From Prevotella sp. (lineage in GTDB: Bacteria; Bacteroidota; Bacteroidia; Bacteroidales; Bacteroidaceae), in NCBI GenBank assembly GCA_017412705.1, contig JAFPWS010000023.1, positions 1 to 64,000 of the forward strand: a stretch of 64,000 nt of DNA. The letters run 5' to 3'. The position numbers and the translations under genes are program-made. Numbering within the stretch: position 1 is the first letter of the stretch; each line of letters opens with the position of its first letter. The notes below the pieces were generated by a model. It searched no databases, was not told the origin of the DNA, and worked only from the letters and a program-made list of their open reading frames with translations. Below, piece by piece: positions 43,889-52,574 of the stretch.

Positions 43889-45853
43889 TTATTCCGCTAT
43901 TTTTCGTAGTGTCTCTGATAGTTCGTCTGCCGTCTGCGGAGATGCTATAATGGTGCCGTTCTTGTCGATGACGACGGTCTCGGGCCAGGAGTTAATACCA
44001 TAGGCTTGGGCTGCCTTGGTAGTCAGCTGTGGCCAGGGCAGTTGTTCGTCTTTTACGCGCTCTTTCCAACGCTGGCCGTTATCCATACCGTCCGTAGCCA
44101 GGCTGACTATCTGTAGCCCTTTCGTCGTATGGTATTTGTTATAAAGCGTGCGCAACTGGGGCAGGATGTCGTATTCGCCACGATGCCAGCTCTCCCAAAA
44201 GTGCAGCACCACATAATCCCGTCCGATGTATTCGTGCAGCTGGTGATACTCGCCTAAGGTGTCAGCCAGCAGGATGTCAGTATAACGGGTGTTGGGACGA
44301 CGCTTCTCCAGTCCTGCAGCATATTCACGCACAGGTGACAAGAGAGGATGGTTGGCATAGCGGTAGTCCGGGCGGAGAAACGGCTTCAGTTCGTCGTAAG
44401 TCAGTTCGGTATAGTTATGGAAGAGCGCATAAATAGCCAGCAGACTATCCTTGCCGGAGAAGATGGCCTGACGGAAACGCTGGATTCTCTTTTGGGTGGC
44501 ATCGGCCAATTCTTCTTTGTCATCAAGGCTCAGCATCCACAGGCGTTCTGTCTCTGCTTTGTTTACGAAGTCGTTGCGGCGTAGTGACGCCTTAGAGCCT
44601 TTGGCGGAACGACGAGACAGGTCTGCCTTTACAGGTTGTCCGTCAACCCAGAAATAGGAGATGTTCAGCGGGTCTGCAGCCAGATAGTAAAGCTCATCCT
44701 TTGGCAAGCGACAGGTAAATGAGAACAGTCCGTCCTTGACAGGATATTTCCCTATGGTCTCGCGAGCTACAAGGCGTATTAGAGAGACGCTGTCGGCACT
44801 CATGGGAGCAATGCCACTAATTTGGCATTCGACCTGTTGCAGGTCTGGCGATTCATTGACGATTAGGTTGTTATAGCTTACAAACTTGCGCGACTGGGCC
44901 ACGGTAGCCGTTGATGACTGAATCATTGCAGGGCGTTTCCGTGCCTTGCCTTCTTCCTGATAATACTCGCTCTTCTTGTAGAGCGTATAGCAGGTGTAGG
45001 CAAACATGTCCTTGTGGCGTTGTCCCTTAGCCTCGTCGACAAAGGGGTTGATGATGCCTATCAGCGTGTTGTACTGCTCGTTGGTCAGCTTGTTGGGGTA
45101 GCCCTCGCACATCTTGTGCAGAATGACCACCGCTGCCGTCTTGCCGCCTTCCGTCTCTCGCTGATAGATGTCGCATGTGCTCTGCACTTTGGCTAACAGC
45201 TCTTCGTAGGTTTTCGGTGCTGTAGGCTCGGCGGCGTATTCTGCCGTTCCGTTATAGGAAATGGGTGCAATGGGCTGGATAAAAGGTGTACCCTCACGTT
45301 TCTTGCCCCAGACTTCGTACACTTTGCCGTTCATCATCCAGTGGTCACCTGTCTGCTCGTCGTGTATGATGCGCTGTTCCCAAACTAAGATGACGGCGTA
45401 GGCATAGCCTTTGGACTCGTCGAGGGCTATCAGGCGGACGCGTTGCCGCAGGTCGAACTTGACATTAAAGCTGATGCCGCCATATTTGCTGCCATAGTTG
45501 ATTTTCACACCACGCATCAACGGCAAACCTTCCGAACCGTTATGGATATAGGTTTCCTTAGAATGAAGAGTCTCTTGGCGCAGGGTCTGTTCCAAAGCAC
45601 GCAGGTGCTGGAACAAGAGTGTAGAGTCGGTGCTGTTCTCAATGGCGAACATCATGCTGAAGCTGTGCAAAGTGGTTTTGCTGCCCGTCACCTCATCGCT
45701 GTTGATGACCACACCTTTGCTTACGTTGTACTCACCAGCGGCAACGAAAGCCTCTATTTTCTCGTGAATGCGCTGGGCTGATTCGCTCGTCTGTGCCTGT
45801 CCTGTCAGTACCATTAACAGGCAGGCAGCTGTTGTCAATAGTCTATTCTTCAT
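43889..45853 (-). CDS. TlpA-like exported protein lacking the redox cysteines
   Basis: The 654-residue protein has a signal peptide (about 1-20, VLTGQAQ), a long N-terminal region with possible beta-rich folds and one helical block, and a C-terminal thioredoxin fold (about 535-654). Where relatives have WxxWCxxC, this one reads WESWHRGE (553-560): both Cys positions are His557 and Glu560. The cis-Pro strand (SWPETVVIDKNG) is kept. So the fold is intact but redox chemistry is lost. It overlaps the upstream gene by 11 bp, and forms an operon with it and the ECF sigma gene. Confidence 0.83.
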   Translation of the reverse strand: MKNRLLTTAACLLMVLTGQAQTSESAQRIHEKIEAFVAAGEYNVSKGVVINSDEVTGSKTTLHSFSMMFAIENSTDSTLLFQHLRALEQTLRQETLHSKETYIHNGSEGLPLMRGVKINYGSKYGGISFNVKFDLRQRVRLIALDESKGYAYAVILVWEQRIIHDEQTGDHWMMNGKVYEVWGKKREGTPFIQPIAPISYNGTAEYAAEPTAPKTYEELLAKVQSTCDIYQRETEGGKTAAVVILHKMCEGYPNKLTNEQYNTLIGIINPFVDEAKGQRHKDMFAYTCYTLYKKSEYYQEEGKARKRPAMIQSSTATVAQSRKFVSYNNLIVNESPDLQQVECQISGIAPMSADSVSLIRLVARETIGKYPVKDGLFSFTCRLPKDELYYLAADPLNISYFWVDGQPVKADLSRRSAKGSKASLRRNDFVNKAETERLWMLSLDDKEELADATQKRIQRFRQAIFSGKDSLLAIYALFHNYTELTYDELKPFLRPDYRYANHPLLSPVREYAAGLEKRRPNTRYTDILLADTLGEYHQLHEYIGRDYVVLHFWESWHRGEYDILPQLRTLYNKYHTTKGLQIVSLATDGMDNGQRWKERVKDEQLPWPQLTTKAAQAYGINSWPETVVIDKNGTIIASPQTADELSETLRKIAE

Positions 45854-46532
45854 TTTCAGTCGTGTTTACATTGTTAGTATTAATTGCCTCCATCGGACGG
45901 CCGTCCTTGTCGAGCTGATGAAGCAGATAGTTGTTGACGATGCGCTGCAGTCGCTCGTCGGCGTGTATCAGTTTCTGCATCCGTTCTATATAAAGACTTT
46001 CGTCCACTTGGGTCAGTTCGCGTTCTATCTTGGCGATATAATAGTCGAGGCTGTCGGCAGTCGAGGCGGTACGCTGCGTGCTGCCCTCCCGGGCAGGACT
46101 CGCAGTATGCTGTACTACTAATTGTCTGTCTGTTTGTTTTTTCCTACGTACCTCTGCGACCTCCGACGACTCTCGACTGATACCCACGGGTGTTACAGGT
46201 GCTTTTCCGTATGGAACGGACTCTTTTTCCGTGCTGAGTGGACTCCTTTTCCGTACAGGGCGGACTTTTTCGCTACTGGATATGGTCTCGTCCTGCCTTA
46301 TGTCTGGATTCAGATTGAGTGTCAGGAGCAGCAGGACACCGGCAGCAACCGCTATAGCCGAGTAGATGTAGAGTCTGGTTCGTTTGGCAGACTTTCTTTC
46401 CGGACCGTCGTCCATGGGTAACACATCCATATCGGGCAGACTGTCCATGATGCGGTCTGTCAGCTCGTCGGGGTTGATGACGTCTGGCTGCTGTTGTTGC
46501 AGTTGGGTCAATATGTCGTCAATTCTCTTCAT
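45843..46532 (-). CDS. membrane protein following the ECF sigma gene, possible anti-sigma factor
   Basis: The 229-residue protein has a soluble N-terminal part (about 1-50, LTDRIMDSLPDMDVLPM), one membrane helix (about 55-73, YIYSAIAVAAGVLLLLTLN), and a charged periplasmic part with a repetitive Lys/Arg/Pro/Ser stretch (about 88-115) and a helical C-terminus. A short cytosolic domain, one helix and a periplasmic domain, coupled by overlap to sigma, suggest an anti-sigma factor. No zinc-anti-sigma motif is seen. Confidence 0.65.
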   Translation of the reverse strand: MKRIDDILTQLQQQQPDVINPDELTDRIMDSLPDMDVLPMDDGPERKSAKRTRLYIYSAIAVAAGVLLLLTLNLNPDIRQDETISSSEKVRPVRKRSPLSTEKESVPYGKAPVTPVGISRESSEVAEVRRKKQTDRQLVVQHTASPAREGSTQRTASTADSLDYYIAKIERELTQVDESLYIERMQKLIHADERLQRIVNNYLLHQLDKDGRPMEAINTNNVNTTENEE

Positions 46533-47076
46533 ATCCTAAATCTTTTAGTCGCTTACGTATGGTTTGCCGGGCCACATACAGGTTGCTTTTCAGCTGTCGG
46601 GCGTCCATGTCGGTCATCTCTTCAGCCTCCTGCGGGGAGAGCCCTTCGAGTTGGCAGAGGGAGAAGGCAATGCACTGTTTCTCGCTCAGTCCCTCAGCCA
46701 GCAGTCGCACGATGGCTGCCCATTCAGCGTTTTCCATTTGCCGTTGGCTGTTGTCGTCAGAGGCGAAACGGTGAAGCGTGCGCTCATCGTCAGGCAGGGG
46801 AACAACAGGTCTCTGGCGTTTCAGCCGGTCCAGGCACAGTCGTGTGGCTATGGTGTATAGCCAGGTTTTGAATGGCTTCTGAGGGTCGTAGCTTCTGATA
46901 CCTTGCCATACTCGGATAAAGGTTTCCTGCACCACGTCTTTCGCCTCTTCCTCGTCAGCCAGCATCTTCAGCGATAGCGAGAAAACCATGCGTTGGTAGC
47001 TTTGCACTACCTCGCGGAACGCGGCCTTGTCGCCGCGCTGGCATCGTGTGATGATTTCGCTGTCTGTCTGTATCAT
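46519..47076 (-). CDS. ECF sigma factor
   Basis: The 185-residue protein has region 2 (about 10-75: DKAAFREVVQSYQRMVFSLS, EEEAKDVVQETFIRVWQGI, FKTWLYTIATRLCLDRLKR) and region 4 (about 125-180: LSEKQCIAFSLCQLEGLS, LKSNLYVARQTIRKRLKD). It starts the operon with the putative anti-sigma factor, whose start overlaps by 14 bp, and the thioredoxin-like protein. -7 box at 47189-47196. Possibly heme-, stress- or envelope-related; the regulon is unknown. Confidence 0.93.
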   Translation of the reverse strand: MIQTDSEIITRCQRGDKAAFREVVQSYQRMVFSLSLKMLADEEEAKDVVQETFIRVWQGIRSYDPQKPFKTWLYTIATRLCLDRLKRQRPVVPLPDDERTLHRFASDDNSQRQMENAEWAAIVRLLAEGLSEKQCIAFSLCQLEGLSPQEAEEMTDMDARQLKSNLYVARQTIRKRLKDLGYEEN

Positions 47077-47188
47077 ACTCTGTTGCTGGTGTCTGCTCTT
47101 TAATTAGTATACGATGCAGGAAAGCAAAAGTCGAAAGGCAGGGGCTCTTTTTTGGCGGGAAGCGTCTCGTTTCTTTACTTTTCCTGTG

Positions 47189-47196
47189 CAAAGATA
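47189..47196 (-). promoter_or_regulatory. -7 box of the ECF sigma operon
   Basis: TATCTTTG followed by CA on the minus strand. The AAATGTCAGAC element at 47232 lies 36 bp upstream of it, so it could serve both divergent promoters. Confidence 0.7.
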
Positions 47197-47231
47197 GCAT
47201 TTATTTCCGATTGCGTGCCATACCCAGACAG

Positions 47232-47291
47232 AAATGTCAGACAAATGTCAGACTTCTTTTTCGCCCAATAACGCGATTGTTGGTACCTTTG
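47232..47291 (+). promoter_or_regulatory. promoter with AAATGTCAGAC direct repeats (site 2)
   Basis: AAATGTCAGACAAATGTCAG at 47232-47251 begins 52 bp before the -7 box TACCTTTG (47284-47291). Identical to 36547-36566, where the distance is 53 bp. Confidence 0.75.
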
Positions 47292-47314
47292 CCGAAAAAT
47301 TCAAGCGAAGCATC

Positions 47315-50269
47315 ATGCAACAAACAACATTCCAAAGAATCAACACCTGTACGGCGTGGCTCATGTTTGCCACCAGCGCCATTGTCTACGGACTGACTAT
47401 AGAGCCGACGGCCAGTCTGTGGGATTGTCCTGAATTTATTGCTTGTGGCTACAAGCTGGAAATTGGCCATCCGCCAGGAGCACCTGTTTTCATGCTGGTA
47501 GCTAACCTTTTCTCTCAGTTTGCCTGCGACACCGCTCATGTGGCCATGATGGTCAACCTGCTATCTGCCCTTCTGAGCGCGGGCTGCATCTTCTTCCTGT
47601 TCCTCACCATTACGCATCTTGCCCAAAAGCTGATGGGTCCTACAGGCGATGCGCTGACCTTCTCGAATGTCATCGCCATCGAGGTGTGCGGAGTTGTCGG
47701 AGCCTTGGCTTATACTTTCAGCGATACTTTCTGGTTTTCAGCAGTCGAGGCCGAGGTGTACGCTTTCTCCAGTTTCCTGACGGCCTTGATGTTTTGGCTG
47801 ATTCTTAGGTGGGAAAGCGAATATGGCAATCCACGCAGCGAAAGATGGATTATCCTGATTGCCTATATCACAGGTCTGTCCATTGGTGTCCATTTGCTCT
47901 GCCTGCTCAGCCTGCCTGCTATGTCGTTTGTGGTGTATTTCCGCCAGACCAAGCGTATTACGCCGATGGGCATTTTGAAGACATTGGTAGCGGGGGCTTC
48001 GCTGGTGGGCGTCATCCTCTATGGCATTATTCCTGGTGTGGTAAAGATTGGAGGCTGGGCAGAGCTGTTGTTTACCAACTTGCTGGGTTGTCCTTACAAC
48101 GTAGGACTTGTCGTCTATATCATTTTGCTTACGACCGCACTCATTGTAGCATATTACAAGGTAAAAACGAGATTGCTCAAATTGTCGCTGGCCTGCATCA
48201 TGATGATACTGGCAGGCTATAGCAGTTATGGTGTCATCCTTATTAGGGCCAATGCCAATATGCCGATGTGTGAGAACGCCCCAGGCAACGTTTTCGCCTT
48301 GGGCAGTTACCTGAATCGCGAGCAATATGAGGACACACCGCTCTTTTACGGGCCTGCGTATTGTAGCGAGGTGGAACGGGAACCCGTGGGCGAATATCTT
48401 GTTCCGGTGCAAGAGGAGGGGAAGGCCGTTTACCGTCCTTTTGCAGACTCTGCGAAGCAGCAATATGAAGTCATACGTCACGACATCAAATATCGGTATA
48501 AGGAGAACATGTATTTCCCACGCATGCACTCTGCACGTCACGCCAAAGCCTACGTGGATTGGATGGGTGGAGTCAGGAAGGAAGGCAACCTTCCTACTGT
48601 AGCAGAAAACCTGCGCTTCTTCATCTCCTATCAAGTAAACTTCATGTACTGGCGCTACTTCCTGTGGAACTTCGTGGGACGACAGAACAACATCCAAGGG
48701 CATGGTGAAGTGGAACACGGCAACTGGATTACAGGTTTCCGATGTATAGACGACTGGCTACTAGGGTGTGACACATCAAAACTGCCGTCAGACCTGGCAC
48801 AGAATAAAGGCCGCAATGTGTTCTTTGCCTTGCCGCTGTTACTTGGTTTAGCAGGTATCATATGGCAATGGCGTAAAGGCCATGAGGGCAGGCAGCAACT
48901 ATGGATTGTCACTCTGCTGTTCTTGATGACTGGCCTTGCCATCGTGGTTTACCTCAATCAGACACCGCTACAGCCGCGTGAACGAGACTATGCCTATGCT
49001 GGTTCTTTCTATGCCTTTGCCATTTGGATAGGTCTGGGGGCGGCATACCTCAAGAAACTTGCGCCCCTTGCCCTTCTCGTTCCCTTGCAGATGGCGAGTC
49101 AGACATGGGATGATCACGACCGCTCAGGTCGTTACACCTGTCGCGACTTTGGTGCCAACTATTTGGAGAGCATGCAGCGCGAAGGACATCCCGTCATCCT
49201 GACGAATGGCGATAACGATACGTTCCCGCTCTGGTATAACCATGAGGTGGAGGGCGTAAGGACAGACACGCGTGACGTCAATATGGAGTATCTGCAGACC
49301 GACTGGTATATCGACCAGATGAAGCGGCCGGCCTACGACTCTCCTGCCTTGCCCATCAGCTGGCGGCATGAGGACTATCAGGAGGGTAGGCGTGAGTACA
49401 TCCCCGTCCGACCGGAATTGAAATCAGAAGTGATGCAATTGATGGTTCAGCACCCCAGCGAGGCAAAAGAGCTTTTAGGTGAAAAACCTTTCGAACTGAA
49501 GAACATCATTCGTAAATGGGTGCTCAGCGACGAGCCGGATATGCAGTGTATACCTTCAGACAGCGTTACGATTGGCGATATGGTCATTTCTCTCCAAGGC
49601 AAAAAGGCTATATACAAGAATGAGTTGATGGTGCTTGAGATGTTGTCTCACGCAGATTGGAGCCGCCCCGTATACCTTTCTATTAGCATGGGTTCCGATA
49701 TGCTTTCATTCCTTCGCGAGCACTTGGTCCTAGAGGGCCTCGCCTACCGTGTGTCTTCAGAGGCTGCAGGTCAGAGGGTAGATGTGGATCGACTCTATGA
49801 AAACGTTATGCATCGTTTTCGTTATGGCGGTCTGAGCACGGAGGGAATCTATGTGGACGAAGACGTCAGACATATGTCCAATACGCACCAGCTTGTCTTG
49901 GGCATACTCATTGACTCGCTGCTGCAGCAAGGTGACACCAAGCGTGCGTTGGACGTATGCCGGAAATGGCAAAAGGAGATGCCGCGTGAAAACGTGCCCT
50001 ATACGGATGCAGCCCTTTCGATGGCTCGTTGTTATTATCAGACCAACCACCCCAAACAGGGTGACGAAATCGTCAACAGTCTGTTGCGCCGCTCAGAAGA
50101 GTGGCTTTCGTGGATAGAGACCATCAACCCCTCACGTCGCTTAGGCTCTCATTACACCCAGCTCACATGGATGCAGACCATGCAGCAGGCCCTGTCAATG
50201 GCCGTACAATTTGAAAGAAACGAAATCTACCATCAATATGTCAAGCAATATGAAAACCACATCAAATAA
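47315..50269 (+). CDS. GT117 (DUF2723) membrane glycosyltransferase
   Basis: The 984-residue protein carries the DUF2723 signature at the N-terminus: YGLTIEPTASLWDCPEFIAC, then GHPPGAPVF. About a dozen membrane helices fill residues 20-650, and a large soluble C-terminal part has a late helical, TPR-like end. The family is a GT-C type glycosyltransferase, probably protein O-glycosylation at the outer face of the inner membrane, as in Bacteroidetes. I start at ATG 47315, downstream of the -7 box. The promoter element is shared with the exported protein gene at 36634. Confidence 0.85.
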   Translation: MQQTTFQRINTCTAWLMFATSAIVYGLTIEPTASLWDCPEFIACGYKLEIGHPPGAPVFMLVANLFSQFACDTAHVAMMVNLLSALLSAGCIFFLFLTITHLAQKLMGPTGDALTFSNVIAIEVCGVVGALAYTFSDTFWFSAVEAEVYAFSSFLTALMFWLILRWESEYGNPRSERWIILIAYITGLSIGVHLLCLLSLPAMSFVVYFRQTKRITPMGILKTLVAGASLVGVILYGIIPGVVKIGGWAELLFTNLLGCPYNVGLVVYIILLTTALIVAYYKVKTRLLKLSLACIMMILAGYSSYGVILIRANANMPMCENAPGNVFALGSYLNREQYEDTPLFYGPAYCSEVEREPVGEYLVPVQEEGKAVYRPFADSAKQQYEVIRHDIKYRYKENMYFPRMHSARHAKAYVDWMGGVRKEGNLPTVAENLRFFISYQVNFMYWRYFLWNFVGRQNNIQGHGEVEHGNWITGFRCIDDWLLGCDTSKLPSDLAQNKGRNVFFALPLLLGLAGIIWQWRKGHEGRQQLWIVTLLFLMTGLAIVVYLNQTPLQPRERDYAYAGSFYAFAIWIGLGAAYLKKLAPLALLVPLQMASQTWDDHDRSGRYTCRDFGANYLESMQREGHPVILTNGDNDTFPLWYNHEVEGVRTDTRDVNMEYLQTDWYIDQMKRPAYDSPALPISWRHEDYQEGRREYIPVRPELKSEVMQLMVQHPSEAKELLGEKPFELKNIIRKWVLSDEPDMQCIPSDSVTIGDMVISLQGKKAIYKNELMVLEMLSHADWSRPVYLSISMGSDMLSFLREHLVLEGLAYRVSSEAAGQRVDVDRLYENVMHRFRYGGLSTEGIYVDEDVRHMSNTHQLVLGILIDSLLQQGDTKRALDVCRKWQKEMPRENVPYTDAALSMARCYYQTNHPKQGDEIVNSLLRRSEEWLSWIETINPSRRLGSHYTQLTWMQTMQQALSMAVQFERNEIYHQYVKQYENHIK

Positions 50270-50444
50270 GATTTTTATGGCGTCCTGTGTTCTCATTGTC
50301 AAAGGCTATATCCTGATGTCCGGACCAGGAACAGAACAGTCTTTCAACCCCGATATCTTCTCTGCCCAGAGAATAGTCATCGCGCCCATGTTATGTCTGG
50401 CGGGCTACCTGCTGATCATCGTTGGCATCTTGCGCAGAAGATGA
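50250..50444 (+). CDS. DUF3098-family small membrane protein
   Basis: The 64-residue protein has two helices (about 8-25 and 44-61) with the family pattern GYILMSGP, FNPDIFSAQRI and LAGYLL. Its start overlaps the last codons of the GT117 gene by 20 bp, suggesting coupled translation. DUF3098 proteins are conserved in Bacteroidetes and of unknown function, often near FtsX/UppP genes. Here they are near a glycosyltransferase. Confidence 0.78.
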   Translation: MKTTSNKIFMASCVLIVKGYILMSGPGTEQSFNPDIFSAQRIVIAPMLCLAGYLLIIVGILRRR

Positions 50445-50522
50445 GATTAATTAAAATATGCTAAAAGAAGTTTGGTTTTGGCAGGCTTGTGTGTCTAATA
50501 AGTGTACAGCGCTAAAAAACAG

Positions 50523-51017
50523 ATGGATAAAACGGCATTCGAACAGCAGGCCCGCACGTGGCGAGAGAAGGCGCTCAGCGTGGGCATGAGCTGCGGAGCG
50601 GGTAGGGAAGAGGCAGAGGACATCGCACAGGATGTGATGCTCCGTCTGTGGCAGATGCGCGACGAGCTGGAACGCTACGACTCCATCGAGGCACTGGCGA
50701 CACTGATGGCTCGGCACCTGTTGATAAACCACAAGCGACGGCGAAAACCAGAGGCGCTGAATGAGGCGATAACGGTCAGCATAACCGCAAGTCCCCACGA
50801 ACAGCTGGAGATGAAGGAGGACGACCAATGGCTGACGAAGCGCCTGGAGCAACTGCCCACCACACAGCGCACCTTATTATATATGCGACAAGTGGAGCGC
50901 AAAACTCACGAAGAGATAGCCCAACTGCTAGGCATCGAAACCACATCGGTAAGCACGCTGTTAGCAAGGGCAAGAAAATCGTTATTAGAAGACATTAAAC
51001 GTAGAAACAACTTATGA
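50523..51017 (+). CDS. ECF sigma factor
   Basis: The 164-residue protein has a somewhat diverged region 2 (about 15-75: AGREEAEDIAQDVMLRLWQMRD, split; IEALATLMARHLLINHKR) and region 4 (about 110-160: LEQLPTTQRTLLYMRQVE, THEEIAQLLGIETTSVSTLL). I start at ATG 50523; a GTG at 50502 is possible. The stop overlaps the next start (ATGA at 51014). It leads an operon with an anti-sigma-like gene, an exported protein and a barrel, a typical signalling arrangement. Confidence 0.92.
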   Translation: MDKTAFEQQARTWREKALSVGMSCGAGREEAEDIAQDVMLRLWQMRDELERYDSIEALATLMARHLLINHKRRRKPEALNEAITVSITASPHEQLEMKEDDQWLTKRLEQLPTTQRTLLYMRQVERKTHEEIAQLLGIETTSVSTLLARARKSLLEDIKRRNNL

Positions 51018-51637
51018 TACAGTACACTAAAGAATACATAGCCAACTTGCTCGACAAGTATATGGACGGCACTTCAACGCTCGACGAAGAGGCCATTCTG
51101 AGCCAGTACTTCCGCAGTAAGGACATCCCCGAGGAATGGCTCTGCTATCAGCAGCTGTTTGAGGAGATAGAGGCGATGGCACCTCAGCCAAAGACGCGCA
51201 ATCGCCGTTGGATGGTGTGGAGCATTGCTGCCGCTGCTGTAGTAGCAGGCGTGCTGTACCTGGCTGTTCCACCTCGTCAGACAGAGTTGGTGCCCACAGC
51301 GTCGCTCACGGCTCAGGCGGATACCACAAGCCAGCAGACTGTTGCTCCCACTGATACCGTTACGGCCCAGCCTGTACAGACAGCGGAACCACAGCAGCCC
51401 GTAAAGGCCAAGAAGCGCAGTCTTCGTAAGTCAGAGCCAACGATTCACGACTACGACAAGGCATACGCCCTGATGGCCGAGGTGGAGCAAGCCAAGGCAC
51501 AAGCAGAGCAAACCAAGGCTAAAATGGAGTTGCTTAATGCCCAGATGGCTGCCTACGGCTACATACCAGTGATGCAGGAAGATGGTACCATAGTATATAT
51601 TAACGAACAAGAAAAATTAATTGCATATGAAGAGTAA
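51014..51637 (+). CDS. putative anti-sigma factor (one membrane helix)
   Basis: The 207-residue protein has a cytosolic N-terminus of about 60 residues that begins YTKEYIANLLDKYMDGTSTL and DEEAILSQYF (the pattern of small sigma-binding domains in Bacteroidetes), a membrane helix at about 68-84, a Thr/Gln/Pro-rich periplasmic linker, and a coiled-coil-like C-terminus (AYALMAEVEQAKAQAEQTKA). It overlaps the sigma gene by 4 bp. No zinc motif. Anti-sigma role is inferred from context. Confidence 0.72.
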   Translation: MIQYTKEYIANLLDKYMDGTSTLDEEAILSQYFRSKDIPEEWLCYQQLFEEIEAMAPQPKTRNRRWMVWSIAAAAVVAGVLYLAVPPRQTELVPTASLTAQADTTSQQTVAPTDTVTAQPVQTAEPQQPVKAKKRSLRKSEPTIHDYDKAYALMAEVEQAKAQAEQTKAKMELLNAQMAAYGYIPVMQEDGTIVYINEQEKLIAYEE

Positions 51638-52568
51638 GAACTTTATCCTCGCAGCCATGTTGTTGGCCATGCCCTCAACCATTATGGCACAGCAGAACAT
51701 CCAGAAAGCATTCGATGCCCTGCTAAATGACAAGATTACTGAAAACAAGACACGTCACGTGCTTGATCGCGACCCTGAGACTGGTCGTATGACGGCTATG
51801 GCCGATGTTTACGACCTTACTATCAGCTCTAGCTCAGCACTCGAGCGCCTGAATGATATCCGTAAGGCTTTCGATAAAGATAAGAAGAATGCTTATTCAG
51901 TCAATTCCGGCATTCGTCAGAAAGATGGCGAAGATGCAGAAACAGATAGTTTCTCAAGTCTTTTTGAATCAATGGGTCTTGCTCCAGTCACACTCTTTGT
52001 TGGCGATGGCAAGCATTCGTCAGTGTCTATTGGCTCTATGAAGGGTTCAGATTACATCTATGCCTGCTTTGCTGATAAGGACGATCCTGATAAGCGTTAT
52101 CGCTATGCTTACGCATTGGAGTGGGTTGAGAAGGCAAAAAAGACTAAGGTTCGCCTGGCTGTAACTTACGCCTTGCGTCCTGAATCGCGCGATTCAAAAT
52201 TTAAACTTAAAAGCATCAAAATCAATGGAAACGCCTTAAATCTTGAGGGGATCTCTGATTTGATAAATGACAATATAAACGGTCTCAATGACATTAACAT
52301 AGATTCTCTTATTTCAACCCGCACGAAATCCCCCGAATCATGGCTCAGCGAGTTCAATACTTACAAGAACCTCTTCTTGAAGAAGCCCGACGGCAATGCT
52401 TCCAGCCATTATGCCACCTACATCTACAAGCTCTGCAAGAACGCAGGCATGTTGGATGCCGACGAGAAGAAGATGGTGGCCCTGGAGATTGCGAAACTCA
52501 AAACGAGCACAAAAGACGAGTTTATCAAGCAATTGTTTGATATGAGCATCAAACGGTTAGGAAATTAA
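51627..52568 (+). CDS. hypothetical exported protein
   Basis: The 313-residue protein has a signal peptide (about 1-18, STIMAQ), and then a domain rich in short beta strands (SSALERLNDIRKAFDKDKK; APVTLFVGDGKHSSVSIG; DYIYACFADKDDPDKRY). It overlaps the anti-sigma gene by 11 bp. Some Bacteroidetes sigma/anti-sigma operons carry such a small unknown exported protein (possibly DUF6108-like; I am not sure). The barrel gene follows 6 bp later. Confidence 0.65.
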   Translation: MKSKNFILAAMLLAMPSTIMAQQNIQKAFDALLNDKITENKTRHVLDRDPETGRMTAMADVYDLTISSSSALERLNDIRKAFDKDKKNAYSVNSGIRQKDGEDAETDSFSSLFESMGLAPVTLFVGDGKHSSVSIGSMKGSDYIYACFADKDDPDKRYRYAYALEWVEKAKKTKVRLAVTYALRPESRDSKFKLKSIKINGNALNLEGISDLINDNINGLNDINIDSLISTRTKSPESWLSEFNTYKNLFLKKPDGNASSHYATYIYKLCKNAGMLDADEKKMVALEIAKLKTSTKDEFIKQLFDMSIKRLGN

Positions 52569-52574
52569 TACCCA

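Noticed and set aside
46122-46421. A plus-strand frame opposite the putative anti-sigma gene
   Set aside because: It is the complement of a repetitive charged stretch, with no start signal or family.
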